Shown: positions 46,517 through 59,034, counted from the first letter of the stretch. The stretch: DNA of 64,000 bases from Costus lasius (GCA_027563935.2 JANVAS020000203.1:372001-436000); one strand, 5' to 3'. Program-made: numbers and translations. Notes: generated from the sequence alone by a model not told the origin.

Positions 46517-48196
46517 TGTTGTAGTCCGCAAGTGCACAGATACTCGAAGTAATATTTAAGATATCGAACCACGGAGAACTATGTGTTAAGTACCAACTAA
46601 TTATTTTCTCACTAGCAAAGCAAATCAAATATGATGAAAGTAAACGATAGGAAAGTTCACGAAATATCTAAGAGAGAAACTGGGACTAAGGTTTCATCCT
46701 CCTTAATTTCAATGACTAGATATGAATAAAGGTCATCAGTCTAATTTTATCATGATAAAGATTTAATTTACTTCATAAAAGGATCATCTTGCTCTCGTGC
46801 AGACAATCATACAAAGGACCAATCCTCACTCTCATGCAAGATCTATCTAATACTGAAAATAAGTAAATCATTGAACAAAGAACTCAAGGATCACTCTCGT
46901 GCATCCGAATTCTAAGTCAATCATTTCATGTGGAAACCCAAGGATCACTCTCGTGCATCCTGAAACTCATCACAAGTTCTACTTAAGGTTTTCCAACGTT
47001 CCGATTTTCACTCTCGTGTAGGATCTTCACGCCTAACACATTAACTCAATCCAAAGAATTAGAAAATCAACATGGCAATAAAGTCACTAAAAATCAGAAT
47101 TCAAAGAACAAACCTAATCTCTTACGATAAGTTCCAAACTCAATGATTTTTAGGGTTCCAAATTTCACAATCAACCTCTCAGTCTATTTCGTAAAATTCT
47201 AAAACATGCTGATATTTATAAAACTAAGGATAATTAAAGGAAAGTCATCACATAAATAGAATTATCATAACAAAATTATCATGACAAAAATAATCAATGT
47301 CTAGTCAAATACAATCAAGGGGATTACACCCCCATGTCCCAAAAGATGTCTAAGCTAACATGGAAGAAAGATTACAGTAAACCATAATTTCAGATGATCA
47401 GAATTCGAGAAGGAGAGACAAGTTACAAAACACGGTGCTGTAATGAAATTATAGCACCGTAATACTTGATGAACACGGTGAATAGTGGCAGCGCCCACTA
47501 TTTTGTTGATTTCTCCCTCGATCGAACTCCTTTAGATCTAATACATCTGGGGTATCCTCCTCTCCTCCAGGGGAAGCTTTCGTGTAAAAATCACGGCCGA
47601 CGTGGTCTCTACGCCTCTCGGTGTGAGGCCAAACCCTAAGGACCTCTCCCTCGATTACTCTCTGGATTCCTTCTAAAAATTTGGGCTTTTGGTCCCTTTG
47701 TCTTCTCCTCATTGATACGAGTCTGCAGCATCTTTCGGATCTCAATTTGGTGCCCTAAATCTCAAGATATCGTCTTTTGAAGTTTGCTGCGGAAAAATTA
47801 GGAAACTGGGCCAAAATTACGGTACCGTGGAAATAATTACGGCAGTGCCGTAATTTCCTCAAAAACTCAAAAACTTTCTGGTTGAAATCATTCAAAAATA
47901 TGGTACCATAAAATTTTGGACCAAAATTATGGTAGTGCCGTAATTTATCAAACTTGCTCTGATTTGCATGAAAATTGATGGGTAGCTTCGTTTTGACGTC
48001 TGGAATCCATTGATGCGCTCAAATCTTTCAAAATCCATCAAAATATGGCACTTTTTTACCTTAAAATGATGAAAATAAGAAATGATGTAGATTCGACAAT
48101 ATTTGACAATTAAGGCTTAAAAACAAGCAAAAGAGCATAAATATGACACAAAAGACCAATGAAATGACACAAAATACACTATGAATTTTGGTGTCA
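46517..48196 (-). repeat. 5' LTR of D (1680 bp)
   Basis: Minus-strand LTR from TGACACCAAAATTC (48196) to GGACTACAACA (46517). On the plus strand, 46790-47035 repeats a motif of the form ATCACTCTCGTGCATCC about five times. Near 47817-47944 it carries the two palindrome pairs. No coding capacity. Confidence 0.88.
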
Positions 48197-48501
48197 GCAA
48201 GTTATAATAGTAAGAGAGGTACCATGAAGTCTAACTATGTCCTTAAAAAATAGTCGAGCTATGTAGGAAGCATCTGAAGTTTTTTTGCAGGGTAGGAAAT
48301 GGGCCATCTTGGTAAACCTATCAACAACCACAAAGATGGAGTCATACTTAGATTGGGTTCTAGGCAAACCTAAGATAAAGTTCATACTTAAGTCTTGCCA
48401 TGGGGCTCTAGGATAGGGAGAGGTGTGTATAGCCTAAAGTTATGTTTTTGAACCTTAGTGGTTTGACAGGTCTTGTAGTGTTTCACTACCTTGGTTACAT
48501 C
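48197..48501 (-). pseudogene. G: gypsy integrase fragment
   Basis: Minus-strand remnant of integrase. It has the zinc finger end (KTCQTTKVQKHNF, LYTPLPI), about 48400-48500, and the core start ([32 protein letters not shown]), 48194-48385. It is closest to the corresponding part of F. The left side is cut by D after the LTI motif and the right side by J. Confidence 0.85.
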
Positions 48502-49482
48502 TGTCACACCCCTAGAATCATCATTAAAAAATTTATTTCCATTCCCCAGGATTCAAAACATTTCAAAAATATGAATCACATCAACACTAAATATGTATAG
48601 ATTCCTAGGGTTGCAACAACAACACAATACAAAAATCAATACCATCTAAGAATCCAAATCAACTAGCATCATCAACCAAAGCACTCTCATAAAGCACAAT
48701 ATATTTCTATACACATACCAACTCCAAAGGAAAGATTAAAGATCAAACTTTATTTATACATTGAACACAAGTTCACATTATACACTCCCAAAAGAACATA
48801 TACACGAGCCTCTCATTTTAGCTCATCAAAACCAAGCCAAAATCACATATACATGAGTGTATCCTTGTAACACATCAAAACCAAACCAAAAGCCTATAAG
48901 CATATACTTCTTAGCATTTCTTCTATTGCCCCAAGGGAAACCAACCAAAAGCTAACCTAAAATAGATAACAAATCAAAAGGGTGAGTTATGGAAAACTCA
49001 ATAAGATCTACCATGCCCATGGAATAACATATAAGTTTTGTTACCACTTTGGAAAATAGATTTTTTCCTGGTAATTACTTTGCGACATAGATTATCATGG
49101 TAATCAAAACCAATATCTCAAAACATGACAATCCAAAAGCATGAAGAACAAGAGCATGGGAATAGGGTAGAATATCTACTCAAGCATATGAGCAATGGTA
49201 AGTTCATGATCTCATGGTATTCAAAACAAAGTGTCATAATAGCAATATTTGGTATCCTCTTATGAGTGTCAAATGTCAAAAGTCTCTATCAAAGCATCAT
49301 ACAAAGAGTCATATCTCATGAATATCAAAGCCTCATAGCAGAGTTGTGTCTCATGAATATCATACAAAGAATCATACAAAGAATAGTGGGAACCATAACA
49401 AACAAAGTCCTCCACGTCTGGAAGCAAGACTAACCCACGTTTGGGAAAGCCCACAAAGCAAAAAGCCGGAAAGGGCTCGCCA
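48502..49482. mobile_element. J: unclassified LTR-like repeat, left part
   Basis: Begins TGTCACACCCCTAG exactly where G's integrase is interrupted; gypsy LTRs often begin or, reversed, end this way. No ORF with a domain. H interrupts it at CGCCA (49478-49482), and it resumes at 57396. Orientation and class are uncertain. Confidence 0.55.
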
Positions 49483-50628
49483 TGTTGGGGTATGCCCTTA
49501 AGGCTAATGTTTGAGGCCTTGGGATTATATCAGTATCATGTATAAACTCTATGTTTATAAAGGCAATGGTTGTTATTCAGGTTGTTGCATTATCTGCTGC
49601 AATATGTATACTTCTGAATAATGTCTCAATGCTGTTCAGCTTGGCTGACATGCAGTTTTGTCCTTAGTCGAGATATCTTGGTGAACATGAGACAGCCTTG
49701 ATATGATTGAGACTAATATGTGTTCTAATCTTATAGGATGCTTCGAGCATGGAATAAGATGTAGACTCATGGGTACATTGGATGTACTGGACAGACCCTA
49801 CTTAGGATATTCAATTTGCTTGTCACAATGTGAATAATCCTTGTATGCAAACAAGTGGCATACTTCCTCTGAGTTGAGATCACTTGTGTTTCTAAATAAT
49901 GATTGACATTGTTTTGAGGTAGTTCAATATCATTTGAAACATAATGGTTATAGACTATCTTGGATAATGAGCATGAGTCATGTTAGGGCACTAGTGATAG
50001 ATATAGGATTGCCGTCTCCTTGATTGGAGTGTGATGTTCTATAGGGGCCCCCTATATGAGATGATTGAGGAAGTGTATGGCCATACCCAGATGACTATGT
50101 TCATCTGATCTAATCATTCTCATCATATTGGAATCACAGGCTTGACACGCTTGTCCAATAAGAACATCCAGTGGCAAAGGAAACATGTATGCCTAGTGAA
50201 GTGGATTCACACTTGTGCTGTGGTTTGGGTGTAGTCTTGGAAGACTCTTTCCTTTATATCGGGAGACAGTGATGTGTTGCTAGATACCCCTCACTAATCG
50301 TGATAACGTAAGTTATCGTTACCGACATTTAAAGGAAACCCTTAGGGTCGCACAATTTGATGATATGGCTTACTTGAGTCAGATCGTGTGGACTGAATTG
50401 TTTTGGTTCAGTTTAAAGAGATTTAATCTCTGATTGTAAGTGAGATCTGGTCTGATCATGTTTGATTGATTAGGGCTTGAGATCGGTAAGCTTCGATCGA
50501 GAGAATTGATGCTAGATCGGTGAGATCAAGAGCATCAAGAGATGAACGGTTAGATCTTGAACCATTTGGTTCAGTAAGATATAGACCATGGCTTGGGCTG
50601 ATTTGATTTGGTCTTTGAACCAAATTGA
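49483..50628 (+). repeat. Plus-oriented LTR start of copia H
   Basis: Starts TGTTGGGGTATGCCC and follows the E LTR to about base 1146, then joins reversed interior at CAAATTGA/GAAATCTCCC. Confidence 0.88.
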
Positions 50629-50631
50629 GAA

Positions 50632-50644
50632 ATCTCCCACTTAC
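50632..50644 (-). other. Polypurine tract of copia H
   Basis: Minus-strand GTAAGTGGGAGAT, with the expected LTR start missing next to it. Confidence 0.8.
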
Positions 50645-50651
50645 ACTTAAT

Positions 50652-53600
50652 CTAATGGTTGAGAAATCTCAAACCCATATTATTACAGTGCTTCTCATGC
50701 TTCTGCTGCACCAGAGGCTTTGTAAGCGGGTCTGCTAGATTGTCATCTGTATGAACCTTGCAGACTTTGATCTCGCCACGATCAATGATCTCCCGGATCA
50801 AGTGAAACCTTCTCTGTATGTGCTTGGACTTCTGGTGCGACCGCGGTTCCTTTGCTTGTGCTATTGCTCCAGTGTTATCACAGAAGATAACCAAAGGATC
50901 TGCACTCGAAGGAACAACACCAAGTTCCTGAACGAACTTACGAATCCACACTGCCTCCTTGGATGCTTCTGAGGCTGCAACATACTCGGCTTCTGTTGTG
51001 GAATTAGCAACAATTGACTGTTTGAAACTTTTCCACACCACTGCTCCTCCATTCAAACTAAAAACATAGCCTGATTGCGATCGGAAATCATCCTGGTCAG
51101 ATTGGAACGAAGCGTCAGTATATCCTTCAATACTGAGTTCTTCCTGACCTCCATATATCAAGAACATATCTTTGGTCCTCCGAAGATATTTCAAAATGTT
51201 CTTGACCGCAATCCAATGTGCCTTCCCTAGATTACTTTGGAATCGACTGGTCACGCTTAACCCGTAAGCAACGTCTGGGAGAGTACACAACATCGCATAC
51301 ATAATGGATCCAATAGCCGAAGCATAAGGCGTATTGTCCATTTCATCTTTCTCAGTCTGTGTTTGTGGACACTGACTCTTTGAAAGATTCAGACCATGTC
51401 TGACTGGAAGATATCCTCTTTTAGAATTTTCTAAATGAAATCTCTCCAGGACTTTATTGATGTAAGTACTCTGGCACAGCCCGAGAAGCCTCTTAGATCT
51501 ATCTCTGTAGATCTTCACACCTAATACATAGGCTGCTTCTCCTAAATCTTTCATCTGGAAACATTTTCTTAACCATGCTTTGACAGCATGCAGTTCAGGA
51601 ATATCGTTTCCAATGATTAAGATATCATCGACGTAGAGGACTAGGAAAGTAATCACGCTCTCACTAAACCTCTTATAAACACACGGGTCATCTTCATTCT
51701 TGATGAAACCAAATTCACAGATTGATTCATCAAAACGAATATTCCAGCTTCTTGATGCTTGTTTAAGTCCATAAATGGACTTCTTTAATTTGCATATTTT
51801 ATGACGATCTGATGGATTAGTGAAACCTTCAGGTTGTGTCATATACACATCCTCTTCCAGTTTTCCATTAAGGAAAGCGGTCTTCACATCCATCTGCCAG
51901 ATCTCATAATCATAATATGCTGCTATCGCGAGAATAATCCGAATAGACTTGAACATAGCTACAGGAGAGAAAGTTTCATCATAATCTATCCCGTAGATTT
52001 GTTTGAAACCTTTCGCAACTAGCCTGCCTTTATAGGTAACCACGTTACCATCCATGTCAATCTTCTTCTTGAAGATCCATTTACAGCCTATAGGGATTAC
52101 TCCCGGAGGCGGATCAACCAAAACCCAGACTTGGTTATCTGACATGGAGTCCATCTCGGCTCGCATAGCTTCAAGCCATCTTGCTGATTCCAGTCCACTG
52201 ACCGCATCCGCATAAGTGAGGGGTTCATCATCAATGATGTAGACTCCGTCATAGCGCTCAGGCTGTCGACGGATCCTTCCCGATCTTCGCGGTTCCCGTG
52301 ATATCTGAGCCTCAGGTTGTTCAGTAACCTGATCTACTGGCTCAGGCTCATCCAACTGCACTTGACTACTTTGTCCTTCTACTGGATTCTCATCCAGCTT
52401 TATTTCTCTCCCACTGGCTTCTTGCAGAAGAAATTCCTTCTCAAGAAAAATAGCCGTACGAGCAACAAATACTTTGTTCTCCTTAGGATCGTAGAAATAA
52501 TAACCCTTTGTTTCTTTAGGGTAACCGACAAAGATACATTTCTCAGATCTGCTCTCCAGTTTCCCAGAGGCGAGCTTTTTGACATAAGCCTCGCAACCCC
52601 AGATCTTAATAAATGTCAAGCTCGGCTGTTTCCCATACCATAACTCATATAGAGTCTTTGAAACGGCCTTAGATGGCACTCGGTTTAGTACCTTTGCAGC
52701 TGTTTCCAGTGCAAATCCCCAAAAGGGAGTAAGGTAGAGTAGCCTGACTCATCATAGAACGAACCATATCCAGTAAGGTTCTATTTCTCCTCTCGGACAC
52801 ACCATTCCATTGCGGTGTTCCTGGCGGAGTGAGCTGTGAGATAATCCCACACTCCTTCAGATAGTCAGTAAACTCATGACTCAAGTATTCTCCACCTCGA
52901 TCTGAATGAAGTGCCTTGATATTTCGGCCTAGCTGATTTTATACTTCATTCTTGAACTCTTTGAACTTGTCAAAAGATTCACTCTTATGTCTCATAAGAT
53001 AGACATAACCATACCTACTGAAATCATCAGTAAAGGTAATGAAATATGAATAGCCACCTCTGGCATGTTTACTAAATGGCCCACACACATCACTGTGAAT
53101 GAGGTCTAGTAAACTTGAAGCCCTTTGACCTTTATTAGGAAAAGGAGCTTTCGTCATTTTACCCATTAAACAAGCTTTGCATGTATCAAGCTCCTCATAG
53201 GAGAATGATCCCAGCAGTCCATGATCATGCAACCGCTTAATGCGCTTCTTGTTAATATGGCCTAAACGACTATGCCATAGCAAGGTGCTGTGATCAGCAT
53301 ACTTGGATTTCTTATTATCAATCTGTTGTATAGAACATTCCATGTCCAACATGAATAACCCATTGTTAATTGACCCAGTAGCACAAACAATATTATCAAA
53401 AGAAATGTAACACTTTGAAATCTTACATTCAAAGGAAAACCCTTTCCTGACAAGAGCAGGAATAGAGATAATATTCTTAGTTATGCTCGGTACAAAATAA
53501 CAATTGTCCAGTTCTAATACAAGACCAGATGGTAAAGAGATGTAATAAACTCCTACAGCAACAGCAGCAACCCGTGCCCCGTTTCCAACTCGTAGGTCCA

Positions 53601-54534
53601 CCTCATGCTGTCCCACCTGTCTTCTTCTCTTGAGTTCCTGTACATTTGAACAAATGTGAACTCCACATGCAGTGTCCAACACCCATGATATAGAAGAAGA
53701 AAACATGACCTCAGTCACAAAAATACCTGAGCCAGAAGCGAAAGGCTTGCTTCCCTTCTTATCTCCTTGGAGCGCTTTACAGTCCTTTTTCCAGTGACCC
53801 AGCTGGCCACAATGGAAACATCTGTATTCCTTTGACCACTTTACCTTTTGTTTCAGAGCCTTGTTGTAGCTCTTGACAGGGGCTTTGCCCTTCTTCCCCT
53901 TCTTCTTGTTCCTAGAAGGAACCATTAGGACAGAGGTTGAAGGCGTTCCCTTCTCACGAGACTGAGTCTGCTCTGTAGTCAAGAGCATGTTCAGTAACTC
54001 TGCCGGCGTATAGTCGATCTTGTTCATATTAAAATTAATGATGAACGGATCGAAAGAAGCCGGGAGAGACTGCAGGATGATGTCTACAACAAGCTCCTGA
54101 TTGATGGTGTGTCCCAGTTTCTCTAGAGCCTCTTTGTACCCAATCATCTTGAGCACGTGAGCTCCAACTGGACTCCCTTCAGTCAGTTTGCTCTGAAAGA
54201 AAAGTTTCGTCAGATTATAGCGTTCAGTCCTTGCCTGTGCAGCATACAGCATCTTGAGGTTTGCTATAATTTCTATAGCAGATAGATCCTCATGCTGACA
54301 CTGCAGCTGTGGCGTCATAGACGGAAGCATCAGGCAAGCAACATCAATGCTATCATTGACGTGCTTCTCATAAGCATCGCGAACCGCCCTTGCGGCGTTC
54401 GGAGCGGGTTGAGGCGGTATAGCCGTCTCGAGGACATACAGTTTCCTCTCAGCCTTAAGAACAATCTTAAGGTGTCCATACCAGTCCGAGAAGTTTGGCC
54501 CAGCAAACTTCTCCCTTTCCAGTAGGGATCGCAC
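50652..54534 (-). pseudogene. Copia H gag-pol, broken
   Basis: Gag to the integrase core is open from 54534 to 52939: zinc knuckle CFHCGQLGHWKKDC near 53780-53822, protease WVLDTACG near 53680, and GAG-pre-integrase LLWHSRLGHIN. It ends at TAA (52939-52941) where E and K have CAA. A frameshift follows near 52720-52735. The remaining 675 codons (50652-52679) are open and contain RT (YVDDILIIGND) and RNase H, ending NNMGLRFLNH. As in A, the ATG present in E is replaced by ACA, leaving no in-frame ATG before VRSLLEREKF. Confidence 0.9.
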
Positions 54535-56344
54535 ATTGAACGCTGTGGTGTTCGTTGCTGCAGTTATCTACAACAATGCAAGAACAGCAAGGTCAGTATC
54601 AATGTTAGAATCAATTCAGGACTTAAGAATGATTCTTTTCTCACTATTTTATCTGGCTGAAAAATCCAGCAAAACAGCCCGAAAGAGTAAAACTCTTTTA
54701 GTGAGATGGGATCCAGATTTCATACTTGGTCTCCGCGTCCCGCTCAGGCGAGATAAGATGCACAGAGAGTACAAGCACTAATCTCTGGTAGGCAATCCCT
54801 GCCAATCGCCAACGCATGCGATTCCCCTTCATCTGGGCAATCCAGCAGACTGTGCCAACTGAGTTGGTACAACACAGTCTCTGATCCCACAGATGGCTGC
54901 CTCCATATAGCTAACATATGCGCCATATGCAGCCTACATGGTCAAGCTGACCCAACCTACTCCCTGGACCACCACGTGCTATGCTGAGCAACGAGAAGCG
55001 ATAAATCCCTTCTCTATAACACGCAGGTGTAATCACACACCGTCTGAAGATAGATGGGCGTGCCCACTGAGTGGGTACAACACGGCCCCAACGATAGTCA
55101 GAACAGTGAGGTTTCGCGTCAGAAGGCTATCGTGCTTGATATTTAACGTTGGATTTTAACGGTCCTTTTATCTTCTTAACTATCATGCAAATCCTATGGT
55201 GATAGCAGAAGAATAAATCATGCAGTTCTAATTATTTAAACAATAAATGAAAGCATGATGATCTTATGTGGTAAAAACCCATTAAGCCTAGGAAAGACCT
55301 TAATTCAACTTAAGTCTTCACTTGAGCTCTTCATGGGTCTTTAACATTTCTTCTGGCCCAACCCAGGGCCCAAGCGCCCACTGCAGCTCAGAGGCGCCCA
55401 CCAGGTAATATGCGCCTGTCCTAGAGTCGAACCCTAGACCTCCCACTGGTGGAGCCAGCTGCTGCATGCGCCTCTGCCATGTGTGCTCTGTGCTCATGTC
55501 TGATTAAATTACAATTTAATCTATCTAGACATGATTGACACGCAGGTCAATTACACTTTATAAATTAATTAAAATGTGATGCGCAGATCACAATAATAAT
55601 TTACAATAATAAATCCAGGCACGCAGGCCCCAGCACAGCACACATTAAATTTAGGGCAGCCCACATAAGATTAAATAGACAATGATTCATGGTATACAAT
55701 CAACATGTGATCCAAAAACAAGAAAATAAAATTTCGAAAAACCCCATGGCATCAATTTTATTTCCTTATGTGCCCTACTACCTTACAACGGTCCATTAAT
55801 AGGGATCCACTCATCAGACCTAGTCAGACCCACTGCCCTTGCATGCACCAAGTCCTAACTGACTTGAGTCGACCTAATGGTCAACCATGCATGCGCTGGG
55901 CTGAACGACCCTCATGAGTTCTGGCAAGCGGGTGTGACCCCGGGCCTAACTCATGAGCGTTCACTGGTTGTCTCAACCAGACATCGCTACACGCCTATCT
56001 GCAGTCGACCTATAGCCACCACATGCTCGCGCATAGGTGCCATCTGGTCGACCCATCTAGGCTGTCAGATAGTCTGATCAGACTGTTGGGTCTAGACTCG
56101 ATTGATGACTTCAACCCTAATAACCCGTCTAAGTTTTTAAAGCAGGCGCTTATAGATCTAGATGGAGCGCGCAAGAAGTTAAGTTTTGACAAAAACATCT
56201 ACTTGCGCCAACAATAAACATCATACATGCGCCACAAGTAATGAACATACATCTAGTATTTTCGCATGATGATAACCTTAGATCTTATCATAAGCGCAAA
56301 CAAGGATCACAAAAAGCAATCATATGAACATACAATGAACCTAG
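54535..56344 (-). other. Copia H 5' leader
   Basis: On the minus strand it carries the E-type hairpins: GGC-CTGCGT-GCC near 55618-55629, GTGAT-CTGCGC-ATCAC near 55576-55591, TTGAC-CTGCGT-GTCAA near 55536-55551, then 55063-55075, 54855-54867 and 54738-54753. No coding capacity. Confidence 0.75.
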
Positions 56345-56356
56345 GCTCTGATACCA
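56345..56356 (-). other. Primer-binding site of copia H (tRNA-iMet)
   Basis: Minus-strand TGGTATCAGAGC, two bases from the reversed LTR end. Confidence 0.9.
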
Positions 56357-56358
56357 AT

Positions 56359-57106
56359 TGAAGGGTCCCCAAAACAGGGGGGAAGAAACCCTAATAGGCG
56401 CATAACAAGGATCATACATGCGGAAGCTAGGGTTTTAGAGAAAATCGATATGCATGTCATATAATCAACTCTTAAGGCTTGTATAGAGCGAAAGGGATTC
56501 ATACCATTGCCATTGCAAGGATGGCGACTTGGAAGCAAAGATGCGAGTGCTTCTTCTCCAAAGGCACCGCACACAAGATGAGAGAAGCTTTCTTCTTGTC
56601 GCTCCTTGTGCTAGCAAGGATCTCTAAGTGTCCTAATCGCTTGAAGGGATGAGATCTCCTTTTTCCTTGGCTTGTCCGAATTCTCTCCAAGGCGTGAAGA
56701 AGTCACACACGAGAGAGGGGGCGTCGAGAAGAGGCAAGCGTTTTGGCGTTGAGAGGAAGTGGCGTTAATGACTTTCCAAAAATAGAAAGTCATGAAGCCA
56801 TGCGCCCATGATCTCAAAACCGACCAAAACGCCTTCAAGCTTTGAACCATGCATTCACTAATGTGAACCGGTTCAAGCCAATTCGATCCATTTCAATTTG
56901 GTTCAAAGACCAAATCAAATCAGCCCAAGCCATGGTCTAGATCTTACTGAACCAAATGGTTCAAGATCTAACCGTTCATCTCTTGATGCTCTTGATCTCA
57001 CCGATCTAGCATCAATTCTCTCGATCGAAGCTTACCGATCTCAAGCCCTAATCAATCAAACATGATCAGTCCAGATCTCACTTACAATTAGAGATTAAAT
57101 CCCTTT
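56359..57106 (-). repeat. Reversed LTR segment of copia H
   Basis: Reverse complement of the last ~750 bases of the LTR. It partly repeats, in inverse orientation, the end of the left LTR piece (about 215 bases). Confidence 0.85.
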
Positions 57107-57390
57107 AAGCGATTAGGACACTTAGAGATCCTTGCTAGCACAAGGAGCGACAAGAAGAAAGCTTCTCTCATCTTGTGTGCGGTGCCTTTGGAGAAGAAGC
57201 ACTCGCATCTTTGCTTCCAAGTCGCCATCCTTGCAATGGCAATGGTATGAATCCCTTTCGCTCTATACAAGCCTTAAGAGTTGATTATATGACATGCATA
57301 TCGATTTTCTCTGAAACCCTAGCTTCCGCATGTATGATCCTTGTTATGCGCCTATTAGGGTTTCTTCCCCCCTGTTTTGGGGACCCTTCA
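57107..57390 (+). repeat. Plus-oriented LTR tail of copia H
   Basis: Inverted copy of 56359-56642. Ends GGGGACCCTTCA before the CGCCA duplication. Confidence 0.87.
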
Positions 57391-57395
57391 CGCCA

Positions 57396-58379
57396 TGGCC
57401 CAACCAAATGTGAATGGAGGGATTCTAGATGTGGCTCCCATGGATTCAAGAGGTGCCCCCCCATTATTTTTAATGTGGCACTTTGCTCCGTGTAGCACTT
57501 AGTTCCACATCCATCACCAAATATGGAGGGATTCTAGAGGTGGCTCCCATGGATTCAAGAGGTGGCCCCCATGATTTCTCATGTGGCACTTTGCTCCATG
57601 TAGCACTTAGTTCCACATCCATGGCCAAATATGGAGGGATTCTAGAGGTGGCCCCCATGATTTCTCATGTGGCACTTTGCTCCATGTAGCACTTAGTTCC
57701 ACATCCATAGCCAAATTCCCATAAATGGGATCAAATCAATTTCTCACTATAAGATGTAAGGGCCAAAGAACAATGGTATCATAACAAAGTCCAAGTGACA
57801 AATTGGCATATTTGGCCTTCATACAATTGCCCTTACATCATGATCATGGATACAAAGTATCAAAGGTGCATATCAAAAGCTATAAAAACATTTGGTCAAA
57901 TGTCAAGTACAATGGTAGAGTCATGAATCACATAATAAGTCATTAGCATAGAGTGTAGCACAAGGAGCATGACACGTTGTACCATATACTAAGAGCAGAA
58001 CATATCAAACATGACCCATTATTGTAGGCAACTGAATCATAGGAAAATGCTATAGATAGAAAAGAGGTATCATTGGAAAGATAATTGAATCTACTTTCCA
58101 CTGAATCTGATTATGTGCAATTTGACAAAGTATACAAAAAGTTATAGCATCTCAAGTGTCAAAAGGTCAGACTGCCCGTGATCAGGTTACATAATCAATG
58201 AGTCAAAAGTTATTGTTTGTTTCAAGCCATGTACCGTATAAACTATATGCAATATATGACTCATTGGAAAGGTATTTGAGTATTCCTTCATTCAAACTAA
58301 ATATCATATCAAACTAATTTGTAAATGTATACTTACAAGTCGATTACTACAAAGAGGTCAGCACTATGTTCCAAAAACT
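57396..58379. mobile_element. J, right part, with tandem repeats
   Basis: Continues J after H. Apart from the tandem repeats (57411-57715) it is AT-rich with no ORF of note. It meets the D-family LTR I at 58380. Confidence 0.5.
57411..57715 (+). repeat. Tandem repeat of ~108 bp, three units, in J
   Basis: Units start near 57411, 57521 and 57629, each with TGGAGGGATTCTAGA and TAGCACTTAGTTCCACATCC. The third lacks about 21 bases (the CTCCCATGGATTCAAGAG part). The ORFs across it on both strands are repeat artefacts. Confidence 0.85.
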
Positions 58380-59034
58380 TGTTGTGATCCGCAAGTGCAC
58401 GGATACTCGAAGTAATAAAGAAAGTATCGAATCCACAGGGACCTACGTTGTCGAATACTAAATAGCTGATTTCTTACTATCTAGGCTAATCGAAGTAATG
58501 AGAATAGAAATTGGAAGCTAAAAACGGAATTATCAGACAGAAAAGTTGGGACTAGGGTTTCGTTCACTTTAACTTTTTTGAGCTAGATATGAATGAGGAT
58601 TTCGTCAATTTAAATTTATCATGATGAAGATGTAATTTACTAAAAAAAGGGTTGGTTCACTTTCGTGCAAACAACCGCATAGGGATTTATCCTTGCTTTC
58701 GCGCAAGATTCTTCCCATTGCTGAAGATAAGTAAATCATCAAACAATGAATTCAAGGATCACTTTTGTGCATCCGAATTCAATGTTGATAATCTCTAGTG
58801 GAGGTTCGAGGATCACTTTTGTGCATCCGAGTCTCAACACTAGTTTTACTCAAGGATCACCAATGTTCCGATCCTTGCTTTCGCACAAGATCTCCATGTT
58901 TGGCAAATAGACTTGATCTATAGGTTCATGTTATAATTATGACAATTAATCTACTAGAACAGATCAAATTAGATCTAACCTAAGGAAGGGATCCTAACAT
59001 GCAATTCTAGGGTTCCAAATTCTCAAGCAATTAC
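58380..59034 (-). repeat. I: LTR fragment of the D family
   Basis: Read on the minus strand it ends GGATCACAACA, as D's LTR ends GGACTACAACA. It has the same series of CTTTCGTGCA-type motifs (58670-58900) and the same CGAAGTAATA block. Outside it lie AGTTTT and TGG, the start of D's primer site, but the rest of the primer site is missing. K interrupts the LTR on the right after ATTAC. Confidence 0.8.

Larger units (their letters stand above)
14135..48196 (-). mobile_element. Element D: tRNA-Asp-primed, pol-less (LARD-like) LTR retrotransposon, heavily invaded
   Basis: Minus-strand element. Its 5' LTR is 46517-48196, its primer site 46491-46510, its only ORF region 44880-46196, and its 3' LTR is 14135-14745 with the rest displaced by C. 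The interior is split by B and by the TRIM. With these removed, about 4.2 kb of interior remains and no protease, reverse transcriptase or integrase is visible, so it is probably non-autonomous. The tRNA-Asp primer is typical of some gypsy lineages such as Athila; the lineage here is not proven. D sits inside gypsy fragment G; the duplication expected at its left end is GCAAG (48197-48201). Confidence 0.8.
49483..57390 (-). mobile_element. Copia H (family 1), inside-out: inverted interior between plus-oriented LTR ends
   Basis: Flanked by CGCCA at 49478-49482 and 57391-57395. Order: plus-oriented LTR bases 1 to about 1146 (49483-50628); a reversed interior from polypurine tract to primer site (50632-56356); reversed LTR, roughly its last 750 bases (56359-57106); plus-oriented LTR tail, about 284 bases (57107-57390). 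The tail and the adjoining reversed segment form an inverted repeat. The outer ends are a legitimate LTR start and LTR end in plus orientation. Confidence 0.88.

Noticed and set aside
56341..57495. ORFs repeated on both strands (77 and 106 codons)
   Set aside because: They arise from the inverted LTR tail of H, so the same sequence is read twice.
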